Of a stretch of 64,000 bases of DNA, positions 21,932 through 33,346 are shown piece after piece. Source of the stretch: Hirsutella rhossiliensis (taxonomy: Eukaryota > Ascomycota > Sordariomycetes > Hypocreales > Ophiocordycipitaceae); the NCBI RefSeq assembly GCF_020360975.1, contig NW_025408674.1:1240001-1304000 (forward strand), read 5' to 3'. A program made the position numbers and the translations under genes. A model generated the notes under the pieces. The model saw nothing but the letters and a program-made list of their open reading frames with translations, was not told the DNA's origin and did not search any database. Positions within the stretch are counted from its first letter, which is position 1. The number at the start of each line of letters is the position of its first letter.

Positions 21932-24900
21932 TTATCGCTCGCATTTTCCCCTTTTCTGTCGCTTAGGCATTTCCCTCGCCGCTTCCCAATCTCGTTTCCT
22001 TTTCGGACGATGATCGGCCGAGCCAAAGCAGGCATCAAGCCTTTGCGCCTGGTTGAGCCAGTCAATAGTAAAGGGGGAGCCGCTTATGTGATTGTCCCCC
22101 ACATGCCCCTCCCTCAACATAATCTTAAAGGGAACCCGCCGCCCAGACACCCGAAACCTGATCTCTTGACGGAAATAGGCTCCTCGGTCAGTTAGATCGC
22201 GGCCCTGAGAACTGACGGCGAGGACCGCACCCGCAATTTTGAAAGTTGCTGAAGCGCGATCAAGTTGATCCAGAAAGGTGTTGAATGCTGGCGTTCCGGG
22301 GGGCAGGCGACAATGCAGATGACCCACGCATTCGTAGAACCCGTTCAGCAGCCGAGGCATATAGTCTAGCTCAAAGAAAAACAGCTCTGCACGAATGCCC
22401 GTTAGCTCTGGCGACTTGCGGATAGATTCCTTCGCGCTTCGTCCAAGTTCCTCTAGCCCTGTGACGTTGTCCAATCTCGGCCCGCGACCTTCGAACTCAA
22501 GATTAAATCGAAATAGCTCTCCCTCATGATCCATATTTCGATGGCCAAGAAGCTCGCTTTGCTTCACAAATGCTCGGAAGAGTCTGGCGAAGCAGGAATC
22601 CTCCATCAAACGGCGAGATAGGACTTGAGGCCCCCTGTTGAGAACGAAGTCGAGCAATGAGCGCCGCGTAGTAGATGGTTGTGACTCCTTCGGCCTTGCA
22701 GAACCAGTCGAGAGGGAAACCACTATGCTGGTCCGAGAATCAGGAACAATCTTTTAGATTCTTCGTAAGCCATAGACGTGGGGTTGTTGTATGCCAACCC
22801 TCCATCTTGGACATTGCCAAAGCCTTCTATGAGCTGGGGCGAAAAATAGCTGGACCAATCAGCAGCAGAACATGGCTTCGCTGGAACTACTTACAAGGGA
22901 GCGGCTGTGCCTCGAAGACTACTCAAAATGTTAGCATTCATCGTGCGGTAGAGGATGGCATTGTTTGTTACAATTTCAAAGAGGAACGCCGCTGATACCG
23001 GCTGCCGGCTGAATATTCCGATACCCTATAGGCGATGAGATCAGCGCCAAGCGCGGATCGATCCGCGGCGCCGTACACTAGGAACGAACGTACCGGCCCT
23101 TTCATCACTGTTCCCAACACCGTTATAGTTGGTAACGATATATGTACTGGCATCGCCAGTTGCTGTTACTGGCATGCCAACAAACTGTCCCATCTCCGTT
23201 GCTGCTGATTGATCTAAAATGCCGCGCTTCGTGCCGAAAAGCTGTTGCAATGCTTTCTCTAGTCCTCGAGCAGGATACCTGCAGTCATATGCTAGGGATA
23301 GCAGAATCTGCCAAAAGACACGAATAGGAGGAAGCCATGCTAGAGGAAGTTGAGACACACCGAGGCCTGAAGGCTAACTTCGCTATCGCTTCAGAAGAAG
23401 CTATGCAATCTTCTATTGGCCAACCGTTGATGAAAAGTCCGCAAACGCTGATGGCCCCTGGTTTGATAAGCTTCTGTTGCGCGAGCGGTAGAACGGCAGT
23501 ACTGTACCTGAGCTAGTTCCGTAGGCAACCTCGAAGTGGTTTTGGACGGGGTATGGCAGCCTGACGGAGTTATGTATTTCCTGGAGGAAGGTTAAAGGTA
23601 TGCGCGCACGAGTCCCTCCCCCATCTATGCTCAGAACACGGACTGATGCTGTGTCTGGTTTGATCGTTATTCGAAAACCTAAGCTGTCCATCCCACACAA
23701 GAGACAAGAGTAAAGGTATAGCTTGCTGTCATCTTTATGGCCAAAGACCTTCAGGCAATTCAGGCACACGAGGTGACCACAAGGTAGCTTGTACATCGGA
23801 CGCCGAAAGAGACAGCTGAAACATGTATCTTCGGAATAAAACCGTATCCAGTCTTGTCGAAACCGCGCCAGTTGCTCGCGATGGAAAGTTGCAGCAGGCT
23901 TGCCATAAGACAGGTACGATTCAAATTGAGAGAGTAGCTCTTTTCCACAAGAGTGGCGAACGAAGAAGGTAAAACCAGATGCAAGGAATTTTGATGAGCA
24001 AGAACAGCCTCCCTGCATACACTGATGCATGTTTGCCTGTACAATGCGGCAAAGATCAATTGTGGCTTAAAGGCTAGGGGTATCGCTTAGCTCAGGCGCA
24101 AACCGTGAAACAGCCTTGGGAGCGACATAATAAAGGCTTACCATGCATTCGCGGTACATACTGATCCAGTATGAAGCTGGAGGCCAGGACCGGTATGGCG
24201 AAATTCTTCAGATTCTCTAGAGAATCAAATCTCCGAGGAAGTCTTTCAAATAGGTCGATAGTTTCTCGGGCACCGTGTTATTTGAGCGAGAGCTTCTTAC
24301 GAAGTCGAATGGCTCTAGTTGACTTAATTGCTGTTTGGCGGCGCAGTGCACAAGGCGTGCGAGGTGCGTCGCAGAGAACAACATGTGATTGCAACCACGC
24401 GATTTCTGCATGTCAATGACAGAGCTATATAGCTCGTTCTTGAATTGATCCCAGCTAGTATGATGATAGGTTCGGCTTCTTCTTAGCCTTACCCATGTAG
24501 AAAGACCTACGAGGCGGATTTTCTTGCAACGGTTGTAGGGATCCATGGAGTTTTGAGACCGCAAAAGATCTTGGAACTCGGTATACTCGTGTACACCTAG
24601 TTCCTTCTCTGTAACCAGAAGGATATGGGGTAGAATATAAGGCGTAGAGGGCTGTCCTTTGTCGATCCAACGCGAGATCTGCTGAACTGCATCTGCGATG
24701 CCGCCAAGATCGTCGGTGAATAGACATACGACGTCTGAGAAAGGAAACAGTATGCGATAATGGACGCCAGCAGCCAGGCAAGCATATTTCAGAGAACCAT
24801 TCTCGTCGTTCATCGGTAAGCTGTATTCGATGGTCTCATGACATCGTTGAGGCTGGCCAGAGCTTTGGAGTCGATTGTGGGACGGAATGTCCGTCTCCGC

Positions 24901-25174
24901 TAGCAGCAAGGGTCTTGGATTCCGCTTGCACGCTGTCGACAAGAAAGGTGAACTTCCCGTGGCCACGGTGTCCGCTCCCCTCCCAAGTGTCTAACCCCAA
25001 TTGCTTCAGCGCCCTGGCCTTAGCTCGGTTGCCTACCAGGAGGATAAGACTCGGTGTCTCAACATCAGGGTCGCGCAGCGATTCGATGAGACAATCAGGT
25101 CGGTTCGTGGCTTGAAGCTTCACTTCGCCCTCTTTCCGCACGAGTCGTAACCAGGAGCTGTGCTTGCAGGACAT
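21932..25174 (-). pseudogene. Patatin-like phospholipase with RING finger, fragmented
   Basis: From ATG 25174 an N-terminal unrecognised domain (SLILLVGNRAKARALKQLG; then VCLFTDDLGGIADAVQQISRW, 24600-24730) leads to a RING-like finger: CFSCLFRRPMYKLPCGHLVCLNC with a second CLLC pair (about 23690-23830). The patatin domain follows: VLSIDGGGTRARIPL (oxyanion GGGxR, about 23600-23640), YGTSSG (GxSxG nucleophile, about 23510) and NVQDGGLAYNNP, which supplies the catalytic Asp (about 22790-22820). A 62-nt intron separates RGTAAPL from YFSPQLIEGFG. The last open part begins VVSLSTGSARP (about 22725) and ends at 21932. Ser and Asp are both kept. Frame changes near 24900, 23400 and 22740 remain after introns. 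Patatins hydrolyse lipid acyl chains; in fungi the RING-patatin form has no assigned role that I know. Confidence 0.7.
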
Positions 25175-25348
25175 ATTCTGCAACGATTTACTAGATTTGT
25201 GAACTGAGGCTAAGCGTTCTTTTATATGACGAACAAAAAGCGAACACTCCGCTCCAATTCATGCTGCAGCCATTTCCCGCCACGATACAGTGAAGCAAAG
25301 CGTCCTCTCGCGGTATAAACACGAACGGTGTAGCCCGCTATGTAGCTG

Positions 25349-25675
25349 GTGGCGGGTCGTATTATCTCGTGCCCTGCCGTCGAGATCGAATTCGTCAAAA
25401 TGCTGTCTCGACTGGAGCTTCTCTTTATTTGTAAGAACTGCCAAAGGGCTCGAGTTCGGACCTGCAAAACTCGAATCGGACTCCCGGGGCTTTTATACTG
25501 CTATTTTCGAGCTCGGTGTGGACGCCAGAGCCTGGTCATCGATGATCTGTGCTCACATTGCCGGCCGAGTCCAAAAAAAGGACCAATAGTCACTTACGAA
25601 CATCACCACTTTCATCACGACTCTTGCGCCCATTCGCCACCCAACTACTGTGCTGAGCTTCCGTCAGCTCCGTGA
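25349..25675 (+). CDS. Hypothetical Cys-rich small protein (doubtful)
   Basis: Open frame on the strand opposite the patatin gene, with CKNCQRARVRTCKTR and a later CSHC plus a His-rich tail (HHHFHHDSC). The Cys/His spacing could bind zinc, but this might be chance. No family is recognised and no promoter or intron supports it. Confidence 0.2.
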   Translation: MAGRIISCPAVEIEFVKMLSRLELLFICKNCQRARVRTCKTRIGLPGLLYCYFRARCGRQSLVIDDLCSHCRPSPKKGPIVTYEHHHFHHDSCAHSPPNYCAELPSAP

Positions 25676-25873
25676 TTCAGCCACCAGAGATGCAAGCAGC
25701 GCTTACTGGCTACGAGAATGCACAGGAAGCTTGATCATGGCTTTGGACTGTTGGATCTGCCCCGTAATTTCTAGCTCAACATATGCCGGGTCACCAGACG
25801 GTTAGAGGTCAACAACGTCTACGCGATGATCAAGTACTCGGAGGTTGCCTGTTTCTTAGTAGGGTAGAGACTT

Positions 25874-26452
25874 TCAAAAACTAGAACAGAAATAGGCCAA
25901 GGTCAATCGCGAGGGCCACCATTTGCCCCCTTTCCCCTCTGCAGTACCTCGTCCTGGAGATGGTCTGGCAAGGGTGGCCTTGATTGAGGTGTTTGCCGCT
26001 TCTACCTGGCAGGAAGTTGTGCCGATAACGTTCGTCCACTCTGGTAGCTGGTTCTGCACATGAATGCTTTCAAGCGTATCCAGCTCGTCTTGAATTAACA
26101 TGGAAGGTGACAGGAAAGACTTGGGGACTGCCGTCATCCAGTCTTTGGATGACGATGGAAAACTGTCATCTTGAGCCTCAGTCGTAGACGCTGAATCGTT
26201 ATTCCCAACCATTTGCCAGCCATTGCCATCGCCACGCTGGCTACTTGATTCCGCGTCGTGAGGCATATCGTCATGGATCTGGTCGATCCCTTCAGAGGAG
26301 TTCTCGTCCGTGTTGAAACCATCGGCTTCGGGCTCGACTGGAGCCTGGATAGCGTTATCTACAGAGTCGGGCGTCAAACTGTCCCTGTCATCCAGCGAAG
26401 CCGAGTCCTCGCTGGCCTGGAACTGCACAGGCATTAGAGGCCAACCTCCCAT
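25874..26452 (-). CDS. Hypothetical acidic Ser/Asp-rich protein
   Basis: Open frame of 192 codons from ATG 26452. Strongly acidic and low-complexity over residues 10-100 (many Asp, Glu, Ser), with no catalytic motif. Residues 105-150 are more ordered (SFLSPSMLIQDELDTLESI). The low-complexity acidic composition is typical of disordered fungal proteins. It lies 53 bp downstream of a small basic ORF on the same strand in another frame; the two could be exons of one gene. Confidence 0.35.
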   Translation of the reverse strand: MGGWPLMPVQFQASEDSASLDDRDSLTPDSVDNAIQAPVEPEADGFNTDENSSEGIDQIHDDMPHDAESSSQRGDGNGWQMVGNNDSASTTEAQDDSFPSSSKDWMTAVPKSFLSPSMLIQDELDTLESIHVQNQLPEWTNVIGTTSCQVEAANTSIKATLARPSPGRGTAEGKGGKWWPSRLTLAYFCSSF

Positions 26453-26504
26453 TTCACTCCAGCTCGACGATAAGCCGAAGAAACCGCAACTCGAATCGCA
26501 GATG

Positions 26505-26708
26505 TTAACCTACAACTCGGTTCAAATCGGGTAGTTCCAGGCCTCGGGGCACATGGCTTTTTACCATCCACTTATGATGAGTTGGCTCCCAGTAGAAAGC
26601 CCCGCGATAATGTCCGCCTTTCGCCCGACGTCGTAGCCCTTGTTTAACAGACTGGGCCCTCTCTTGAGCTGCCTCTTTCTGTTTTCTGTTATGTCTTTTG
26701 CGAGCCAT
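26505..26708 (-). CDS. Hypothetical small basic protein
   Basis: 68 codons from ATG 26708 (MARKRHNRKQKEAAQE). The first half is Lys/Arg/Gln-rich and helical; the second half contains GAFYWEPTHHKWMVKSH. The open frame extends upstream without ATG, so a 5' exon is possible. Not recognised; it may belong with the acidic ORF at 25874-26452. Confidence 0.25.
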   Translation of the reverse strand: MARKRHNRKQKEAAQERAQSVKQGLRRRAKGGHYRGAFYWEPTHHKWMVKSHVPRGLELPDLNRVVG

Positions 26709-27027
26709 TTCTTTTAATCGCGTGAACTTTGAGCTGTTCCAGTGAGATTCTTGTGATGCAGCCTGATATGGGCGCAATCGGCTTCCTAGAATTCAGGTCA
26801 TCCCTCTTTGCCGAGGAAAAGGAGATGTGAATCTTCGAGAGGTCGTAAGGTAGTGCAGCAACCTTCACGGCTCGTCTCGTGGTGGCGGAGGTAAGGAGCA
26901 AAACATCAAAGCATTTAGAGACAATCAATTTAATGCTCGCTTTTGCCGCATTTCCTAGCCAACATGAGTGTCCTCGTCGCATTTGACCATCAAGCGGGAC
27001 CAAAATAGGCTGCGTCACACCATCCAC

Positions 27028-27825
27028 ACCATCACACCTGGCAAGCTAGCGCGCGCTCAGTCCTCTTCACACCACCTTACCCAGGCATGATGCACCATCT
27101 AGCAAGGATTCTGAGGCATCGCTTCGCAAGCCACCACACCCGTCCCAAACCCTTTCCTCCTTCACACCCTCTGCCGAAGATGGCTGCCACACTCGAACGA
27201 TCGAGGTTATGTCGACAAACAAGACAGTGGGAGCGCATTCTGGCTCATGCGTGGCTGGGCGTGCTTCGGCAGCTTCAAGTGGTGTGAAGCATGAGCGCGG
27301 ATTGGATGCGTATGGCGGCTTGCGGAGCACAGCCTGCCCTTGTCAGTACGTACCGCTCCTCTTGCCGGCATAGTGCGAGAGCAGTCAGGAGCATGTTTTG
27401 GCCGCTCTGGGTGGCACGTAGGAGAATCGCATTTTTTCGAGCGGGTGAGCGGTTACAGAGCTTTCTTGTCCAAATGTCTAATTGCGCCTACACGAGCATC
27501 AGGCTTTCGACAATGCAGCAAATCCAAGACTGAGCTTCTTGGTGGCGAATAGTTCTTCTATTTTCACACTCTTCAGTACAAAAACAAAGGACGAGCAGAT
27601 CGCGTGCCCTCGTTAAGCAGTATCAAAATCTATGGCCCTCACTTTTGGCCTTTTCTTGCTCTCTGACGAGCATCAAGCCCTCGACAGTGCAGCAAATTCA
27701 AGACTGAACTTTTTGGTGGCGACTTCACCACATTACAATAACTAGACCGGGCAGTAGAAATGTTTGTTCACAAGACATAACTATCGGTATTGTAGCGCGA
27801 TGGCCCTTGGGTCTCACCAGGAGGA
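27028..27825. other. Intergenic stretch with an imperfect direct repeat
   Basis: No protein-like open frame. A segment of about 60 bp around 27490-27545 (gcatcaggctttcgac ... cttcttggtggcga) recurs with changes around 27668-27720. See the repeat entry. Confidence 0.4.
27490..27720. repeat. Imperfect direct repeat, about 60 bp, two copies
   Basis: CGAGCATCAGGCTTTCGAC near 27493 and CGAGCATCAAGCCCTCGAC near 27668, each followed by a CAATGCAGCAAAT/CAGTGCAGCAAAT stretch and ending in TTGGTGGCGA. Copies are about 175 bp apart. Origin unknown. Confidence 0.6.
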
Positions 27826-27841
27826 TTTGAAGAATCTAGAG
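27826..27841. repeat. LINE target-site duplication, 3' side
   Basis: TTTGAAGAATCTAGAG, identical to 33242-33257 at the other end of the LINE. Confidence 0.9.
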
Positions 27842-27852
27842 TAGTAGTAACT

Positions 27853-27916
<64 letters not shown>
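27842..27916. repeat. (TAG)n microsatellite, 3' tail of the LINE
   Basis: About 75 bp of TAG repeats (CTA on the LINE strand) with one imperfect unit near the outer end. It sits exactly between the 3' untranslated region and the target duplication, so it is the LINE tail and not an independent microsatellite. Confidence 0.9.
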
Positions 27917-28412
27917 TTATTACACTAGCTAGCCTACAGGCTCTAGAGCGTCTACTCGTTACCTATATAGGAAAAACCCGGTGGCCCAGGAGGAAAACCT
28001 ATATACAACCTTCTCATCTGCCTCGGCCCGCGGGCCGCCGTCGTCGCGATGTTGAGCATGATGGGTCGCAGCCGCCAGCCTGGTGCAGGTGGGGGACCTC
28101 CGTCCCAACTGAGCCGGGGCGTCAGGTCCCGTAGGCGCGTTATACCCGAATAGCCGTCAACGCGCGCGCAGCGCGACGGAGAACTCTATCCCGCTTATAC
28201 CTCCTTTCTCAGGAATTTCTTGCTGGTGTTCGGTCGGTCGTCCACGGTCCGCCAAGCTCCCGAGTGTGAGCCGTACTAGGGGCCAGGGGGGGGAGGCGCG
28301 ATTGACACCATTGTGGGGGTCGAGACCCCGGCAGTGCGTGCAGGCCCTTCGCGGCTGTTTGGGATTGGGAGCCGACAAGAGTAAAGACCTTCACGCTACC
28401 TTGTTCTCTCTT

Positions 28413-31400
28413 TCTACTCTCCGTCCGCTCGTGATCGTGTCGTTGTCGCGGCGCTGGCGGTCCAGCTTCTTGCGAGATCTGCTGCTACCTTGTAGTGGGG
28501 TATCGGCCGAAAGTTGAGAAACCATCGGACGAGGGATGGGGCTGTATCGGGTCGCACAAGAAGCGCGCGGAGGTCGGCGTCAGTGCGGAGGGCGCCTGGG
28601 AGGAGCCTGCGGTTGTCAGCTTGTAGGGGGCAGCGGAGGAAGACGTGAAACACTGTTTCCTCCCCGCCACCGCACCGGCAGAGGGGGGTCGTCGCGCTGG
28701 GAACGTTCTTGTGATAGAGAAAGCTGTTAAGACTTATCTTCCCCGTGCGGAGCTGGATAAGCGTGGAGCTCTCTCTCGTGCTTGTAGAGGTCGGCGTGGG
28801 CCTTCAGCCTTCTCCCGGGCTTCGGAGGGGGCGGTTCCGTGTCTGATGGTTGGAGGGCGCGACGAGGATGGCGTGCCTTCGCGTCTCGCAGTTCTCTTTC
28901 CCACCCTCTCGTCCATTCACGCCATAGAGCTTCACGAGGCTCCGTCGAGCCTGTGCACCAGCGCTGTCGCCACTCCTCGCGGTCATTTCTGGGTTTGCGC
29001 CATGGACCCTTACGCTTTCGAAGCACGCTGCTGACTTTTGCGCAAGCCAGGCGCAGCCGCACCGCCATCCCCGAGGTCTCGAGTCGACTCTGAAATCTGG
29101 CTAGTCGTTCGTTGAGGTAGAGGTCAAGCGGAGGATTTCGGTCTCTGTTTCTAGGGTGCGGGTTGGTGTGGCTTTATACGCGCCGGCAACGGTTCGAAGG
29201 CACATCGTTTGTAGGCCGCAGAGCACCCGGGCCACTTCCCTTGGGCGTCCGTTCGGTGGCGTAGGCGTATGGAAGGCTGGGCCTCCGTAGACGATGGCGC
29301 TGCGGATAACCTTGGTGTAGATCTCCCGTGCGCGCGAGTCGACATCCCCACGCAGACGCAGCGAGCGCGGTAAGTGCAACCCGTTGGCGCTGAAACTCGG
29401 TCTGGATTTGCTTAAGGTGGGGACCCCATTGGAGCTTGCGGTGAAGCCAAACTCCGAGGAAGCGGGAGGACTCTGACGGCGCTATCGTGGTGTTGCCGAG
29501 GCGAACGCATGTCTCGGGCGGGGCGTGGGCGCGTGTGAAATGCATCAATTCGCTTTTCGCCGGTCCGAACGCTGCCCCTACAGCGCGCGCCCAGCCTTCG
29601 CATGCAGTCCATGCTCCTTCGAGCCTTTCAGCGGTTTCGTCTGTGGTTCTGCCGAAGGCAATTATGTTCGAGTCATCCGCGAAGCCGACTAGTATGGTTC
29701 CCGCCGTTGCTTCGAGAGCGTCGTAAAGGGGGGCGATATAGAAGAGGAAGAGGATCGGGGAAAGCGGGGATCCTTGGGGGACGCCTGCGTGTATGCTGAG
29801 GGGTCCGACGCGTCGCCGTCGAAGAGTAGGCGAGCTGTTCTGTTGCTTACGAAACTCCGGATCCAGGCTAGGAGCCATTCCGGGATACCTCTCCCTTTTA
29901 AAGCCTGGAGGAGGCAGGTGTGGTCTACCCTGTCAAAAGCACCCTTGAGATCGAGTTGAAGAAAGGACGCGACACCGCCTCGATCCCACGCCTTGCGCGC
30001 CAGTTCTGCGACAATATGGACTGCTGCTTCCGTAGAACGTCTAGCCGATTGCCCATCTGTCCCTCGAGGAGCAGTAGATGCGTCTCCGCAGTATCGGCGA
30101 GCCGCCGTGCGATCGTCGCCTCTATAATCTTGCCCACCGTGCTGAGGAGGAGATTGGGCGCCAGCTGCCTGCTAGGTTAAGTTGAGTCTGGGTCTTGTTG
30201 GGTTTGGGGATAACCACCACGTCTGCGCGGCGAAAGCGCTCTGGGAAATACCCGAGGGCGCAGCTAGAGTTTAGCAATGTAAGGATAGAGATAGCGACTG
30301 TTTTACCGCAGGCTTTTATTAACCCCAGGGGCAGACCATCTTCCCCCGCCGCCTTCCATGGTGCCGTCCGTTTGATGACCTGCTCGACCTCCTCGAGGGA
30401 GAAGTGGTTGCTGATCGTAACCGGCTCGCGGGCGGGGCCCCCGGTAGCGTCGGGATGGGCGGCCGAGGGTGTCGGGAAGAATCTTTCGGCCAACACTCTG
30501 GTTTTGTCGGCGCGCGTGCGAGCTGGGGTCGGGTCGCCTTCTACTCGTGAGAGGTCGGGGAGGCGTAATGGTGCAGGCGGTTGGGTGCTTCTAAGTCTGG
30601 CCCATCGCTCCAAGACCCAGATGCCTTTCGTCTTTGAGGCGTCGTGGAGATGTCTCCTCCATGCGCTCCGGCACGCCTCATGTACGGCTCGATCCTGTGC
30701 CGCTACGGCGTCGCGTCGCGCTTCCCATTGGGCCGGGTTCCTGGTCCTGGAGCCTCTCGGCCTGCTTAGCCGCCCGGGTGGCGTTTTCAACGTCGCGGGT
30801 CCACCACTCTTCCCTGCCTCCATCAGCTCGACCGCGGACCTTGGGCGCAGCGCGATAGGCGATTTCTGTCAGTTGGTTGACCAGCCAGTCGGCATAATCG
30901 TCAATTTCTTTAGGGGATTGCGGTGTCGAAGGGGCAATCGAGGGCCTGAAACGCGTCGTCGCCTCCGCGCGGGCGCGTTTGGGTTCAAGTAGGCGCCAGT
31001 TTATTGGAAGTCCTCGGAGCCGTAAGCGGGGCGGAGGCGGTCCAACGTCGAGTTGTAGGAGTTGCGGGATGTGGTCTGAGCCTGTGATATCTGCTCTGCC
31101 GAGGTACGTCGCTGAGAGGTCCCGCGAGACCCAGGCGAGGTCTATCGTGCTGTCACGCTTACCCGGTCCACCAAGACGAGTGATTTCGCCCTCGGGCGTA
31201 GCGAGCGCAAGGTTCCATCGGCTCGCCAGCTCTAGTATGTCGTCGCAGTTGTTCGACGTTCGGTTATGGATATCCCAGAGCGGGTGATGGATGTTGAAGT
31301 CTCCGACGAAGGCGGCTCTACAGCACGGCGTGCACGATGCGAGCGGGTAGCGGGCTCTGATTAGGCTCCCTAGCATAGATCGGGGAGTAGACGGAGAAGA

Positions 31401-31680
31401 TTGTGGTGTTGGACTTAGTGAAGGTGACGCTGCACCAATCGACGCCTCCATCGCTGGTCCACGACCCGGTGTCGTGCCGTTTGTGGACATAGAGCGCCGC
31501 GCGGCCGCCAGTAAAGACAAGACGGTAGCTGCTCCTGCTCGGGCATATAGGATGGCCAGTCTTAGCCTTCTTAGCCGGCTCTTGGATTGCAATGACGTCG
31601 GCGGCGTGCGGGGCTCGGAGCGCAAGCTTCGTGAGAGTGGGTTGCCGGTTCGTATTCCAATACATCACTGTAATTAACAT
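28413..31680 (-). pseudogene. LINE ORF2: endonuclease and reverse transcriptase, frameshifted
   Basis: Starts at ATG 31680, overlapping the ORF1 stop in ATGTTAA. The endonuclease shows MYWNTNRQ, the catalytic Glu in IAIQEP, FVGDFNIHHPLWD (Asp-x-Asn), RDSTIDLAWVS and the terminal SDH of TGSDHIPQ. Reverse transcriptase follows: GEDGLPLGLIK, FRRADVVVIPKPNK, SWRPIS, GVPQGSPLSPILF and the catalytic FADD in LVGFADDSNIIAF (about 29660-29690). No RNase H domain is evident. The C-terminus has a CxCx8Hx4C finger (LCRCGGGEETVFHVFLRC, about 28640-28690). Frame changes near 31330, 30690, 30130, 29900 and 28740 make it non-functional as read. Confidence 0.85.
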
Positions 31681-33144
31681 TCAGCATTATCCATAGGGAC
31701 GTCGGCGACACTCTCTTGAGACACTCTTATCGTATCAGCGGCCCGCTGGCTAACCGTAGAAGCCGCGAGTGCCGATTGGCCCCGCACGCGTGCGGTCTTG
31801 GTCGAGGGGTGGCCCGGTCCGGCTGAGGCTGGTCGAGGTCGTTTGGGGTGTGGCGGCAGTAGCGAGTCGTCAGCTGGTTTGTCGAGCTCGGGTGGCCAAG
31901 GACGCGGCGTCGGGTCGCGGTCGCGGCTTTCGAACCGCCTCGCTCTAAAGGCGTAGGCCTTACGCGCTCTGTCCCAGTGCTCTTTAGTCTTATTGCAGCG
32001 GCGGTCCCACGCTGGGTGTGCGCCGCCGCAAAGGGGACACTTATGGGGAAATTGGCCTAGGGCGGCCGGGCACTCGTTGTCTGGGTGCGGGTCAGTGCCG
32101 CACCGTCCACACGTCGGCTTCGCTTCGCAGTAGCGGGCAAGGTGACCCATCTGGTAGCAGCGGAAGCACTGTTTTGGGTCGAGCGAGTCGTCGTAGGGTT
32201 CTGAATTGAAAAGTTCGAACTGAAGAAGCAGTCCTTGATCGCAAATCTTGTTCGCCGCATTTACCCCGTCTACTGTGAGTATGAGGGTCGTCTTCGTCGC
32301 TCCGGCGCCCTTTGCTCTACGCGCTCTAAGGCGGATGACTTCGACCTTATTCTCCGCCGCAATCGCCTTCGTCGCGGTCTTGTTATCTCGATCTTGTAGT
32401 GCCTTGATAGGAACTCCTTTAAAAATCAGCGTGTAGCCGCCCTGAGAGAGCGTCGCTTGCGGTCCGAAGGCGTCTCGTAGCCAGTCCGTCTTCATGCGAT
32501 ACTGTCTAGCGTCTTTCTCGAAGGTAATGACTGTGTCTCCGCTTCGAAGCACTCGGGCCGCGATCGCAACGGTAGCGCCGAAAGCGCGATTGACAGCCTG
32601 AGCTATCTCCGGGGGGGCGACGTTGTTTGAGATCTTGGGTGATGCCGCTGCCGCGGACTACCAATTCCCTGTCGAAGCGAGCAGGGACCGGTTTCTCCGC
32701 GGGGGGCGGGGGTTGGCGGGCAGTCTGCGCGCCGGCTGCGATCTCCGCCCAAGTCTTCTTCATGGTCTTGCCTCCCATAGCTGCTTCGACTGCTTCCCTG
32801 ACTGTCGCCGAGAGTTCTGTTTTCGTTGTGGTGAGTTTACCCGAAGTTTGGCCACGTGGCGCGTGCGCCTCGCGGTCGGCGCGTAAAAGCTTTTGGATGG
32901 CCTCCCAGACGCCTTGGAAGGTCTCCCCGTGCACCAGGCTGGCGATATGTCGGTGGGCTTCTCGTACGTGTTCCTCGAGCTGGTCTCGGTCCGCAGGAGG
33001 GTCAGGATTAGTGCGCGATGCCGTTGTGAAAGCTCCTTGGCCGGCATTGGGGTGGTGCATGCTCTGCGCCAACCCTTTCTTGCCGCCGTCGATCACCATC
33101 GGCACCTCGTCCAACCCTCCGACGCTCTGAGCGCGGCGCGCCAT
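31674..33144 (-). pseudogene. LINE ORF1: gag-like nucleic-acid-binding protein, one frameshift
   Basis: ATG 33144 opens the first part, with a helical segment (LEEHVREAHRHIASLVHGE) and a basic region. A single frame change near 32620 leads to NNVAPPEIAQAVNRAFG and the second part. This contains an RRM-like stretch (GDTVITFEKDARQYRMKTDWL) and three zinc knuckles: CFRCYQMGHLARYC, CGRCGTDPHPDNEC and CPLCGGAHPAWDRRC (about 31985-32190). It ends in a Pro/Arg-rich tail with TAA at 31676-31674. ORF1 proteins of LINEs bind their RNA to form the transposition particle. Apart from the one shift it looks intact. Confidence 0.85.
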
Positions 33145-33241
33145 CGCGTCGAGGGCGAATCGAGGGTGTAGATTCCGATGGAAGTGTCAAAAATGATTTT
33201 AGGGTGTGCGTTGGCCCTCAAGCGTCCAAGTTCTAAGTCAT

Positions 33242-33257
33242 TTTGAAGAATCTAGAG
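33242..33257. repeat. LINE target-site duplication, 5' side
   Basis: TTTGAAGAATCTAGAG, identical to 27826-27841. Confidence 0.9.
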
Positions 33258-33346
33258 AGGAGCAAAGTGGAGTTCACCACCCAAGGCTTCCCGGACTGTC
33301 TCCATACCCTTCCTCTTTCGCTCCCGTGACGCCATCAGACCCCGCA

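Larger units (their letters stand above)
27842..33241 (-). mobile_element. Tad-like LINE retrotransposon, about 5.4 kb
   Basis: Non-LTR retrotransposon on the minus strand, flanked by a 16-bp target duplication. It has a 5' leader of about 97 bp, ORF1 with zinc knuckles, ORF2 with apurinic-type endonuclease and reverse transcriptase, a 3' region of about 500 bp, and a tail of (CTA)n instead of poly(A). Two ORFs, a CCHC-bearing ORF1 and an EEP endonuclease fit the Tad1 clade of fungal LINEs. Both ends are defined by the duplication, so it appears complete or nearly so, although both ORFs carry frameshifts. Confidence 0.92.

Noticed and set aside
28727..29093. Overlapping plus-strand ORFs over the LINE 3' half
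   Set aside because: Shadows of LINE ORF2, which has clear motifs on the minus strand.
30195..30992. 265-codon plus-strand ORF inside the LINE
   Set aside because: Antisense to the reverse transcriptase and endonuclease linker; no domain.
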